This document shows positions 21,201 through 28,281 of a stretch of DNA of 64,000 bases, in pieces. Within the stretch, counting starts at the first letter, position 1; each line of letters starts with the position of its first letter. Made by a program: the position numbers and the translations under genes. Where the stretch lies: NCBI GenBank assembly GCA_903923925.1, contig CAIXZF010000035.1:1-64000 (forward strand). The letters are read 5' to 3'. Source of the DNA: an uncultured Bacteroidales bacterium (GTDB taxonomy: Bacteria > Bacteroidota > Bacteroidia > Bacteroidales > CAIXZF01). The notes beneath the pieces are model-generated. The model was not told the DNA's origin. It made no database searches and worked only from the letters and a program-made list of their open reading frames with translations.

Positions 21201-23713
21201 CTCCATCATTATTCCCTAAGGGAGTAACTTCAGTTATCTGGACTGCTACCGACTCTCATAGCCTGACTGCAACTTGTACTCAGACTGTAACTGTTGTTGA
21301 TAATCAGGTTCCTGTTATTGCATGTCCTGCTAACAAAACAGTTAATACAGACTTAAACCTTTGCACAGCTTCAGCAGTTGCTCTTGGTACTGCTACTGCA
21401 ACTGATAACTGCCCAGGCGTAGTCGTAACAAATAATGGACCTACAGTATATCCTAAGGGTCTGACAACTGTTACCTGGACTGCAACTGATGCAGCTGGAT
21501 TAACAGCAACTTGTACTCAGACAGTAACAGTTAATGATGTTCAACCTCCGGTTATTACATGTCCAGCTAATGCAACCGCAAATACTGGCGCTGGTGTTTG
21601 TACAGCTGCTGCTTCAAGCTTTACACTTGGAATTGCAACAGCAACAGATAATTGTCCTGGCCTAATTGCTATCACTAACAATGCTCCAACAACTTATCCT
21701 AAGGGAGTTACCAATGTAACATGGACTGCAACTGATGTTTCAGGAGTTTCTGCAGTTTGTATTCAAACCGTTACCGTTTTGGATAACCAGAATCCTACTA
21801 TTCTTTGTCATTCAAATGTGACACAGAATACAGATCTTGGTGTATGTTCAGCATTAATTACTGGTATTGCTCCTACAGTTGCTGATAACTGTCCTGGTGT
21901 AACTTATACATACAGTATTAATGGTGGTACAGCTGTTGCTGGTCCATTAAACAGCTATAACTTCCCTAAGGGAACTACTACTGTTTCTTTTGTAGCTACT
22001 GACCTTGCTGCCAGAACAGCTACCTGCAGCTTCACAGTATTAATAAAAGATATGCGTGCTCCAGTTATTACTTGTCCTCCACTTGCTATCTATGCAAGTA
22101 GTCTTGGAATGTGCGGTGCTGTAGGTCTTGTTCTTGATCCTCCAACTGTAGTTGATAATTGCAGTGCAGCTGGTTCAATTACAATTACTAACAATGCTCC
22201 ATATTTCTACATTTTTGGCAACAATTATGTAACCTGGACTGCTACAGATCAGGCTGGAAACGTTTCTACCTGTACTCAGGTTGTTGAAGTAATCGATACA
22301 CAGGCTCCTGTTGTAAACTGCCCTGCTAATGTTACTGTTACAATTAACCCAGGTCAGACTTCTGCTTTAAATGTATCAATTGGAACTGCAACTGCTACTG
22401 ACAACTGTTGGGTAGTTGGTGCTGTTACTAATAATCATCCATTAACCTCTTATAACTTAGGTGTTACTTTAGTTACCTGGAGAGCAACAGACGGTGTTTT
22501 CAACACTGGTACATGTGTTCAAACAGTAACTGTTGTTACTGGTGTAGGTCCTGCTGGTAGTGTTAGCGGTCGTTTCAGCTATGTTAATGCTGAGCAAACA
22601 GCTTTAAATAATGAACCAGTTACTCTTACCCAAAATGGCAGTGTTATTGCAACAAGTACTACTGATGTTGATGGTAACTTCTACTTCACTGACGTTCCTA
22701 CTGGTACATATACACTAGAAGGTGCTTCTACTGCTCCTTGGGGTGGTTCAAATGCAACTGATGCGTTAATCATTATGAAACATTTTACACAGGTAGTAAC
22801 ACTGCTTGATCTTCCAAAAGAAGCTGGTGATGTAAATGCTAACGGATTCATCAATTCTCTTGATGCTCTCTATGTTGCAAAACGGTTTGTAAACCAAATC
22901 AGTTCATTCCCTTCAGGTGACTGGACTTCATCGAATTCAACTGTTGAAGTTGGTAATGTTGGAGTACAGAGTGACCTTGGCGCAATTTGCTACGGCGATG
23001 TTAATGCTTCTTACTTACCTCCGTTCATGAAACCAGCTCCTACTGTTAGCCTAAGCACCGAAGGTGTTAAGTATATCAGTCAGAACGAAACCATTGAACT
23101 TCCTGTTTATACAAACTCAAGTCTGAATACTGGTGCTATTTCACTGGTAATCAACTATCCAGCTAATCTATTCGATGTAACTGGTGTTAAACTTGCTGAT
23201 GTAGATGCTGGTAATCTGGTTTACAACGCTCAGAATGGTGAATTAAGAATTGCATGGTATAACAATATCCCAAGCATCTTCAACAGCAATGAAGCTGTTA
23301 TCCTACTTACATTGAAAGCTAAAGCTACAACAGAAGGTCAGATTGCCCTTTCAGTTGATGGTTCAAGTGAAATCGCTAATGGATCAGGTTTAGTTGAAAT
23401 GGCTAACCTGACAATTCCTAAACTTGCATTCACGAATACAAACTTCAATGTAAATGTATACCCGAATCCTTTCAGGCATACTACTGAATTCACTTATACT
23501 TTACCTGTTGATGGTAATGTTACCCTCAAAATTTATGACATGATTGGCAATGAAGTATCAAACATCATCAATGGTGTTAAACAATCTGCCAATACTTACA
23601 AAGTAACTTTCGATGGTTCTACCCTGAAACAAGGTGTATACACATACAAACTAACTGCAACTTCCGCTAATGGCGATCAGGTTAAAGTTGGTAAAATGGT
23701 GATTACTAAATAA
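15248..23713 (+). CDS. giant T9SS-secreted HYR-repeat surface protein
   Basis: Encodes about 2,821 residues from the ATG at 15248. I prefer this start over the in-frame ATG at 15203 because it opens directly with a signal peptide (MKSRIITLLFSVLLSFTAFSQ). Order: Ig-like domains (to about residue 490); a long array of HYR-type domains with C-[KRH]-N-[IT]-TV-[DN]-L and TV-[RK]-D motifs (about 490-1510); further Ig-like domains; a second HYR block with CPAN motifs (about 1860-2430); a carboxypeptidase-like domain; dockerin-like segments (GSNATDALIIMKHF near 2499, then DVNANG); a cohesin-like domain; and a C-terminal T9SS sorting domain (YPNPFRHTTEFTY onward). The last 450 residues are homologous to the end of the preceding giant protein, so the two are paralogues at least in their C-terminal module. 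Likely a surface adhesin or structural protein. No catalytic domain is visible. Confidence 0.92.
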   Translation: MKSRIITLLFSVLLSFTAFSQGVSLLGGGPICYPSTPTVSVNIMPTGAWNIDPTFTVSYSAVPALLGSWDIAGFVDAFPYSGTMATYTPSILDPTGAVVVTITITKTAGTSPPANATVRSNTVVIQINRDPVVTVPNVDVCGGLRPVNLTSSSTGTPSTRLWAAGDGVFTSPGTFNTVYTPGDFDSLNRVVNLDMFVQDVNGCAAHGYGTLFLTTPANAGYNQDNCNTTQAILPGNVPTGFETVLWTFTGTTPPSAHVPTWVLPQTQPVTEVNGLVYGFTYNFDYAIDGGFISVCHDAVSVTPWQLPTVSYAGPDQDLCFAGPSITVTLNANAAVVGIGHWIQAAGPAATINSPLSRNSTVTITASGPYAFQWIIENGPDCAPSLDNVDINVWAPPVIVNPPANIELCRKVMSTPVTGSWTGDAIGTLWYSTGDGYFDNPFLPNTTYHMGLADTSLPNQQVNLTFNVQGHSPCTAAEKTIRVFVDETPPVVITQNITVNLSSSPASGGTVTITTAQINNGSHDASPCSGPLTFGLSRTVFTCADVTWPNTPITVTLTVTDDNNNSATGTATVTVRDVTNPTTVCKNTTVDLNHGGTGSIVAADVDNSSTDNCSITFRSVTPNTFNCGNVGTNNVTLLTKDLSTNSSSCVAVVTVRDLIPPDLTCHNITVDVSSLPALGGFVDITPASVTTSEYDACGIATRVLSRTHFTCADVTWPNTPITITLTLTDVNGNSTQCSPTVTVRDVTNPTATCKNITVDLNHAGTASIVPADVNNGSTDNCSVTLTSVLPNSFTCANFGPNTVTLKVTDPSTNSNTCTSTVTVRDLVPPDVTCRNITVNLSSGPPAGGTVTILATDLILTDFDACGIATRTLSRYTFNCGDIFAPVDVLVTVTDIHANTSTCHAFVTVKDITAPTITACPSPIAINTFPANPGICGALVTYAPITWTDNCSATSALVSGQNSGTIFPVGTTLVKWEVTDLAGNKSTCQFNVVVTDNEPPLIICPPDILDVADPGVCYATLVINDPFVSDNCPLTPPPTGTSNTWSTCPSALPTTDPVHFPVGTHIVTWHALDNHGNSSTCTQTITVNDLQPPTIITCPAPRTKALNAAGPCTLTVPTIDLPLADVWDNCGIATIAQSPVAGTQLSSAHGMTHNVTMIVTDIHGNSSTCIVVVTAQDATNPTALCKNITVTLNSAGAASIVPADVNNGSYDNCVFSVISVSPSSFTCSNVGANTVTLLVRDAANNSATCTSTVTVRDLTAPAITCKNITVDLDINGNHSIVGDDVLLSATDACGIATKIPTPSTFTCANVGTPVSVNVVVTDVNGNSSACIAMVTVRDLVPPTITCQNITVNLDATGNATIVGNDVLLSKNDACGIATKIPTPSTFTCANVGANTVNVVVTDVNGNSSACTATVTVRDVTAPAIVCKNITVNLNGSGSASIVGNDVLLSATDACGISTRIATPSTFSCADIATSPRPVTVVVTDINGNSSSCVAFVTVKDLIPPVVTCHANMTLCSVPNSLLSYTPVSGIDPTITDNCTWTYTHTLTGATSNTGAGTASGLNFNVGLTHVLYTVTDQGGNIVTCGFDVNVYQYQQATAGPDLDFCNAANAYLLGNIYNPLLYPGVIPVTYSWIQVPVSGTPAATIYQVENEAVADALVPGHIYKFEFTMAYGPCVSKDTMTIFNWAPPTPSLAGFDQNLCNASSVTLNANNPTVGQGTWIQNAGPAVTIPVGQLHLPNAVLPLPSAGQYSFIWQIANGMCPPENDEVVVTNYAPVAVNAGAAFTLCPTAPFHQLTGTSASNYSTLFWQATGTGYFSDVTAIAPKYYPSASDVTAGTVTLMLTGYGNGPCSSAMSTMVLTINDFIAPTITCPANVNVNADAGVCYAAVVALGTPVTADNCLVASVVNNHPAQYPVGNTTVMWTVTDGKGNTATCNQTVTVVDNQLPVITCPANVTLNTSAGLCTAPASLAGTATATDNCPGVVVTSNAPSLFPKGVTSVIWTATDSHSLTATCTQTVTVVDNQVPVIACPANKTVNTDLNLCTASAVALGTATATDNCPGVVVTNNGPTVYPKGLTTVTWTATDAAGLTATCTQTVTVNDVQPPVITCPANATANTGAGVCTAAASSFTLGIATATDNCPGLIAITNNAPTTYPKGVTNVTWTATDVSGVSAVCIQTVTVLDNQNPTILCHSNVTQNTDLGVCSALITGIAPTVADNCPGVTYTYSINGGTAVAGPLNSYNFPKGTTTVSFVATDLAARTATCSFTVLIKDMRAPVITCPPLAIYASSLGMCGAVGLVLDPPTVVDNCSAAGSITITNNAPYFYIFGNNYVTWTATDQAGNVSTCTQVVEVIDTQAPVVNCPANVTVTINPGQTSALNVSIGTATATDNCWVVGAVTNNHPLTSYNLGVTLVTWRATDGVFNTGTCVQTVTVVTGVGPAGSVSGRFSYVNAEQTALNNEPVTLTQNGSVIATSTTDVDGNFYFTDVPTGTYTLEGASTAPWGGSNATDALIIMKHFTQVVTLLDLPKEAGDVNANGFINSLDALYVAKRFVNQISSFPSGDWTSSNSTVEVGNVGVQSDLGAICYGDVNASYLPPFMKPAPTVSLSTEGVKYISQNETIELPVYTNSSLNTGAISLVINYPANLFDVTGVKLADVDAGNLVYNAQNGELRIAWYNNIPSIFNSNEAVILLTLKAKATTEGQIALSVDGSSEIANGSGLVEMANLTIPKLAFTNTNFNVNVYPNPFRHTTEFTYTLPVDGNVTLKIYDMIGNEVSNIINGVKQSANTYKVTFDGSTLKQGVYTYKLTATSANGDQVKVGKMVITK

Positions 23714-23728
23714 TCATCTGATTTTTTG

Positions 23729-23764
23729 AAAAAAGGCTGCCTCAAAAGGGCAGCCTTTTTTTTT
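23729..23764 (+). terminator. intrinsic terminator after the second giant gene
   Basis: A 13-bp perfect stem (AAAAAAGGCTGCC and its complement) with a 7-nt loop runs into a T tract, 15 bp after the stop codon. Confidence 0.92.
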
Positions 23765-23954
23765 GAGTTTATTTTTATTGAAACTCAAACAGGTTTTGGG
23801 TTGTGCAAGTGAATATCCGATTTTTCCCAACTTCAAATCTAATAACTTACACTAACATGTATAGTCCAGATGGCTTTAATAAAAATGAATGAATCATCGA
23901 ATTAAAAATAACCCACAATAATCTGAAACTTAACCCTAAACTTCAACCGATTCG
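23765..23954. other. intergenic stretch left of the insertion sequence, nothing recognised
   Basis: AT-rich, no supported gene. A reading frame on the minus strand here runs into the transposase gene and looks like chance. Confidence 0.5.
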
Positions 23955-23971
23955 CTCCTGACTTCGACACT
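23955..23971 (+). repeat. left terminal inverted repeat of the insertion sequence
   Basis: CTCCTGACTTCGACACT is the exact reverse complement of 25621-25637. Identity stops sharply on the outer side. Confidence 0.9.
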
Positions 23972-24021
23972 TTTTTAGACACTTTTTTTAACAGCCTCAT
24001 AAACAGGAGTGTATGTTTTTT

Positions 24022-24043
24022 GGGACACCGGGTTGGGTGTCCC
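24022..24043 (+). other. hairpin in the transposase leader
   Basis: GGGACACC and GGTGTCCC form an 8-bp GC-rich stem around a 6-nt loop, 27 bp upstream of the transposase ATG. GGGTGTCCC occurs again at 25612-25620, next to the right inverted repeat. The hairpin may limit readthrough translation from outside promoters, as leader hairpins do in some other insertion sequences, or may be a transposase-binding site; both are inference. Confidence 0.6.
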
Positions 24044-24070
24044 AGATAAAAAATTGGTATTTTTACTGGC

Positions 24071-25612
24071 ATGTTTATCCGGAAGAAAAAGAATCCAAGT
24101 GGTATCATAAGTGTCCAGATCATCGACAAGAGCAAAGGCAAGTACTGTGTTATCAAAACTATTGGCAGCAGTGCTGATTTAGCAACAATAGACACCTTAT
24201 ATCTACAAGGCAAACAATGGATATCCAGTCATTTAGGAGAACAGGATATTTTCGAGGCACATGATAAAGCTCTTGAAGAAAGGCAGGTTACCGAATATCT
24301 TATTAACAATGTCGAAAACATCTTGCTCAACGGTGTCCAATTGGTGTTGAATAACGTATTCAAAATAACTGGGTTTGATTCAATTCAAGACGATATTTTT
24401 CGGCAGCTGGTCATCGCCCGATTGAGCCAACCGATGAGCAAGTCCGCAACGGTTGAATACCTAAAATCGCACTTTGATGAAGATGCCCAGTTGCACAGTG
24501 TTTACCGTTACCTTGACAAGCTTTACAAAACGCAACAGGAAAAGATACAACAGATCAGTGTTGAGCATACCCAGCGGATATTGGGAGGGAAGATCGGGCT
24601 ATTGTTTTATGACGTTACCACCCTCTATTTTGAGGCAGATTATGGCGATGAATTGAGGGAGACGGGGTTTTCAAAAGACGGAAAACACAGCCAGCCACAA
24701 GTTGTACTCGGTTTATTGGTCAGCAAAGATGGCTATCCGCTTTCCTATTCGATTTTCAATGGTTCTCAATACGAAGGGCGCACCATGCTCCCTGTGGTAG
24801 AGGATTTTGTGCAACGGTTCAATTTGGATGATTTCATCGTTGTAGCCGATTCAGGTTTGATGAGCCAAAGCAACATAGCTATGCTCGAATCGGGCAATTA
24901 CAAATACATTATCGGGGCGAGGATAAAAAGCGAAAGCAATGAGATAAAAACATGGGCATTATCATTGGCAAAGCAGGATGGGACATTCAACGAAACCCCA
25001 AAAGGCCTGGCAAGGCTCATCGTGGGGTACTCCGACAATAGGGCACGAAAGGACAGGCACAACAGGGAAAAGGGCGTAAAAAGACTTGAAAAGGCTTATC
25101 GAAGCGGCAATATTACCAAAGAAAATATCAATAAACGCGGATACAACAAGTTCCTTGAAATATCGGACAATGTCAGGGTTGCCATAAACCAGGAAAAGAT
25201 CAAACAAGACGAACAATGGGATGGGCTTAAAGGATACCTGACCAATACCGATTTGCCAGCAAAAGAAGTGTATGAACAGTACAATGGCTTATGGTCAATC
25301 GAACGGGCGTTCAGGATCACCAAGGGCACACTTGAAATGAGGCCAATGTTCCATTTTACCCCAAAAAGGATCGAAGCCCATGTCTGTATCTGTTTTGTAG
25401 CATATAAGGTTTACAAAGAACTTGAAAGAGTGCTAAAAACTAGCCACATAAAACTGAGTGTCGATAAGGTGTTAGATATTGCAAAAACGATTACTACAAT
25501 AAAAGTTAAACTCCCAAACAGCGGCAAAACATTGACAAAGACTATGCTTCTAACGCAAAGACATAGATCGATCTCCCAATTGTTCGATAAAAACTTTTGG
25601 GAAATTCTTTAG
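24071..25612 (+). CDS. IS1634-family transposase
   Basis: A 513-residue DDE transposase, full length for the family. The N-terminus (MFIRKKKNPSGIISVQII) is typical of IS1634 members. Likely catalytic residues are D181 in LLFYDVTTLYFE, D260 in IVVADSGLM and E411 in WSIERAF, the last in the usual YREK-like region of IS4-type enzymes. It catalyses cut-and-paste movement of the surrounding element by acting on its inverted repeats. The stop codon lies 8 bp inside the right inverted repeat. No frameshift or internal stop is present. Confidence 0.93.
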   Translation: MFIRKKKNPSGIISVQIIDKSKGKYCVIKTIGSSADLATIDTLYLQGKQWISSHLGEQDIFEAHDKALEERQVTEYLINNVENILLNGVQLVLNNVFKITGFDSIQDDIFRQLVIARLSQPMSKSATVEYLKSHFDEDAQLHSVYRYLDKLYKTQQEKIQQISVEHTQRILGGKIGLLFYDVTTLYFEADYGDELRETGFSKDGKHSQPQVVLGLLVSKDGYPLSYSIFNGSQYEGRTMLPVVEDFVQRFNLDDFIVVADSGLMSQSNIAMLESGNYKYIIGARIKSESNEIKTWALSLAKQDGTFNETPKGLARLIVGYSDNRARKDRHNREKGVKRLEKAYRSGNITKENINKRGYNKFLEISDNVRVAINQEKIKQDEQWDGLKGYLTNTDLPAKEVYEQYNGLWSIERAFRITKGTLEMRPMFHFTPKRIEAHVCICFVAYKVYKELERVLKTSHIKLSVDKVLDIAKTITTIKVKLPNSGKTLTKTMLLTQRHRSISQLFDKNFWEIL

Positions 25613-25620
25613 GGTGTCCC

Positions 25621-25637
25621 AGTGTCGAAGTCAGGAG
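25621..25637 (-). repeat. right terminal inverted repeat of the insertion sequence
   Basis: Exact reverse complement of 23955-23971. The adjoining sequence (TTGCAAACC) is not repeated at the left end. Confidence 0.9.
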
Positions 25638-25707
25638 TTGCAAACCAGGGAAAGGCAAAATAATTATTTTGATAGTTCAAACAAAGGCAAGTTCATTGGC
25701 CTGCCTT

Positions 25708-28281
25708 CTATAGGTTCTCTTGTTTAAAATACTTCTGTATAGTCTCTTTTAAGATGGTGCTGTCAATAGGTTTGGAAAAATAATCGTTACAGCCTGATGA
25801 TATTGCCTTTTTTCTGTCACCGGATAGGCCATAGGCGGTTTGAGCAATAATAATAACTTCATTATTGAATTGCCTGATTTGCCTGGCGGCTTCGTATCCA
25901 TTCAGATCCGGCAACCGTATATCTAACAGGATCAGGTCAATATCAGGATTTTTGCGAACTGCTTCAACAGCTTCAATACCTGTTTTTGCATGGATCACTT
26001 CCCTGCTGATCATTTTAATTACATTGGTAATGTATAATTCAGAAGTTTCATCATCTTCTACAATTAGAATTTTCAGATCCCTGATTTGATCTGATATACT
26101 CTCAGTTGAATCAATTTCAGGAGCTGTTATTTGTAGGTTTTTCGACTTTTTATATGGAATGGTGAAATAAAAAACAGATCCTTTTTCAGGTTCACTCTCT
26201 AACCAGATTCTTCCACCAAGCATTTCTACATATGCTTTTGAGATTGATAACCCAAGCCCGGCTCCCTGATATGCTTTTATATCGGATATGTCAGCTTGAA
26301 TAAAACGTTCAAAAACTGCATCCTGCCTGTCAATTGGAATTCCAATTCCTGTATCTTTCACATAAAACAGCAGAATAGGTTCATCAATAGGCTCATCATG
26401 CCATCTTTTGACCAAGGTATAACCAAATTCAATAGTGCCTTTGATTGTATATTTAATGGCATTTTTAACCAGGTTGGAAAGGATAGCATCAAATTTATTG
26501 CTGTCGGTAATAATCTCTGCTTCTTTTGACGCTAATGCAATTTTATAAAAGAACTGTATTCCTTTTTTTTCAACCTCGGGTTTGAAAAAGCTATAAAATG
26601 TTTCGATAGCCGCATTTACATTTGTTCTGGATACTGATACTTCCATTTGCCCGGATTCAATTTTCGAAATATCAATAATATCATTTATTATGGAGAGCAG
26701 TCGTGTTCCGCTTTTTTCTATTATACCTACGTATTGTTGACGTTCGCTCTCTGTAATATTTTTGTCCTTTAATAGGCCTGTGAAGCCCAGAATTCCATTC
26801 ATCGGTGTTCTGATTTCATGACTCATATTGGCAAGAAAGGCTGATTTTAACCTGTCACTTTCCTCCGCTCGAACTTTTGCACCTATTAGTTCTTGCTCAG
26901 TTTGCTTTTGCTCAGTAATATCAATGAAGATTTCGAGCATAGCTATTTGCCCGTTAAAAATTATTCCAGTATGAAATACTTCGAAAATCTGACCTCCAAG
27001 AACCCCTTGGACTTCATGAACTTTAGTATCTCCAATTTTTATATCCGAATGTAATGGACAATTGGAACATTGTTTTTTGTCATCACGGTACAATTCCCAG
27101 CATTTTTTATTCTCGGTATTTTCACCTACAATCTTTAAAAAATGATCACTTAGAAACAGGATGTTTCCATATTCATCCACTATATCCATCCCAAAGGGGA
27201 TCGTTTGCAGTATTGATTTGTTAAAGTTGTAAATCGAACGCAATGCTTTTTCTGATTCTATTCTTTCCAACTCACCTGAAGCTCTCACTGCAACCAGTTT
27301 AAGAAGTTCTTCTGCCTGTTTCTGATTCTCGATCGGTTTCTTTTTAATAACAGCAATAAGCCCAATCGGAATTCTAGAATGGCTCCACAGAGTTACTCCA
27401 ATATAGCCTTCTGCCTCCAAATCCTGAAGCACAGTGTCTTTTGGAAAAAGTTTTCTCACACCTGCTGGAAAGCAACAGACTGAATTCCCGACAACATCGC
27501 CGCATGGCGTATCTTTTAGTGCATAAGCAGTATTGTCTTCGAAATCGCCATCGTTCCATACAGATAGTGTGCGTGCATTTAAGCCATCCCCATCAAGCTT
27601 GTCAATACAAACGAAGTTTGCATCCAGAGCTTGTGCCAGATATTGAGCAAGCAAAGGAAAAAAGTCTGCTTTCGATTCATTAGCACTGTATTGCGCCAGG
27701 AATGTTAAGGTTTCGGTGAATTGTTGTGCATTTTTCTCTGCCTGTTTACGCTCGGTAATATCAAAGGCTGTAATCAGGCAATCCTCAAGATTTTCAGCAA
27801 CCAGGCCGAAAAGTTGAATATGTATTTGTCCTTCATCATCATTTATTATGGTTACTTCGCATGATTCTGTGGCTTTGCTGGAAAAGACCTTCTCGAAAAA
27901 GAGGTTGAAAACCAATAAAGTATGCTCTGAAAGAAATAAATTAAATCGTCTTTTTAATAATTGCGAACGTTCTTCTCCAAGTATTTTGGCGCCTTTGAGG
28001 TTTAATTCAATGATATCACCTGCCCTGGAGAGGGTAAAATAACCCGTTGGTGCAAAATCAAATAACTGACTGTACTTGTCGAAATTCTTTTCTTCAAGCA
28101 TTTTCACCCTGGAGAGTTCTTCATTCTGCATCTCCAATTCAATCTGATGCACTTCCAGCTCATGAATAAGTGCCAATAAATCGACATCAGAAGCTACGAA
28201 TGCTGATTTGGATTTTTTTTTATGGAGCAACTCTTCTGCCTTTTGCCGAAGTTCTTCAGCAATTTCTTTCTCACTCTTCAT
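25708..28281 (-). CDS. hybrid histidine kinase, PAS-GAF-PAS-HisKA-HATPase-REC
   Basis: 857 residues, no membrane segment or signal peptide seen, so probably cytoplasmic. N-terminal helix, PAS (about 65-175), GAF (about 190-340), second PAS (about 350-460), HisKA with H488 in MSHEIRTPMNG, HATPase with N box (NLVKNAIKYT) and G boxes (DTGIGI, GAGLGLSISK), and a receiver with LILLDIRLPDLNG. It would autophosphorylate and pass phosphate to its own receiver. The second PAS holds a cysteine group (C394, C405, C408, ending in CSNCP) that could bind a metal or act as a redox sensor; this is inference. Last gene of the five-gene stack. Its start overlaps the stop of the preceding kinase by 4 bp (ATGA), which suggests translational coupling. 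A weak 6-bp inverted repeat (25684-25689 and 25702-25707) lies at the stop codon. Confidence 0.92.
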   Translation of the reverse strand: MKSEKEIAEELRQKAEELLHKKKSKSAFVASDVDLLALIHELEVHQIELEMQNEELSRVKMLEEKNFDKYSQLFDFAPTGYFTLSRAGDIIELNLKGAKILGEERSQLLKRRFNLFLSEHTLLVFNLFFEKVFSSKATESCEVTIINDDEGQIHIQLFGLVAENLEDCLITAFDITERKQAEKNAQQFTETLTFLAQYSANESKADFFPLLAQYLAQALDANFVCIDKLDGDGLNARTLSVWNDGDFEDNTAYALKDTPCGDVVGNSVCCFPAGVRKLFPKDTVLQDLEAEGYIGVTLWSHSRIPIGLIAVIKKKPIENQKQAEELLKLVAVRASGELERIESEKALRSIYNFNKSILQTIPFGMDIVDEYGNILFLSDHFLKIVGENTENKKCWELYRDDKKQCSNCPLHSDIKIGDTKVHEVQGVLGGQIFEVFHTGIIFNGQIAMLEIFIDITEQKQTEQELIGAKVRAEESDRLKSAFLANMSHEIRTPMNGILGFTGLLKDKNITESERQQYVGIIEKSGTRLLSIINDIIDISKIESGQMEVSVSRTNVNAAIETFYSFFKPEVEKKGIQFFYKIALASKEAEIITDSNKFDAILSNLVKNAIKYTIKGTIEFGYTLVKRWHDEPIDEPILLFYVKDTGIGIPIDRQDAVFERFIQADISDIKAYQGAGLGLSISKAYVEMLGGRIWLESEPEKGSVFYFTIPYKKSKNLQITAPEIDSTESISDQIRDLKILIVEDDETSELYITNVIKMISREVIHAKTGIEAVEAVRKNPDIDLILLDIRLPDLNGYEAARQIRQFNNEVIIIAQTAYGLSGDRKKAISSGCNDYFSKPIDSTILKETIQKYFKQENL

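Larger units (their letters stand above)
23955..25637 (+). mobile_element. IS1634-family insertion sequence (IS4-like DDE), complete
   Basis: A 1,683-bp element bounded by perfect 17-bp inverted repeats, with one full-length transposase gene. It sits between the terminator of the second giant gene and the 3' end of the kinase stack. The 5 to 6 bases flanking the left end (GATTCG) and the right end (TTGCAA) do not match, so no target duplication is visible. That would fit a later rearrangement at one end, or an insertion too old to show its duplication. The intact gene suggests it was active recently. Confidence 0.88.

Noticed and set aside
23902-24213. 103-residue open frame on the minus strand at the left end of the insertion sequence
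   Set aside because: It crosses the inverted repeat and the start of the transposase gene and has a low-complexity composition with no recognisable domain.
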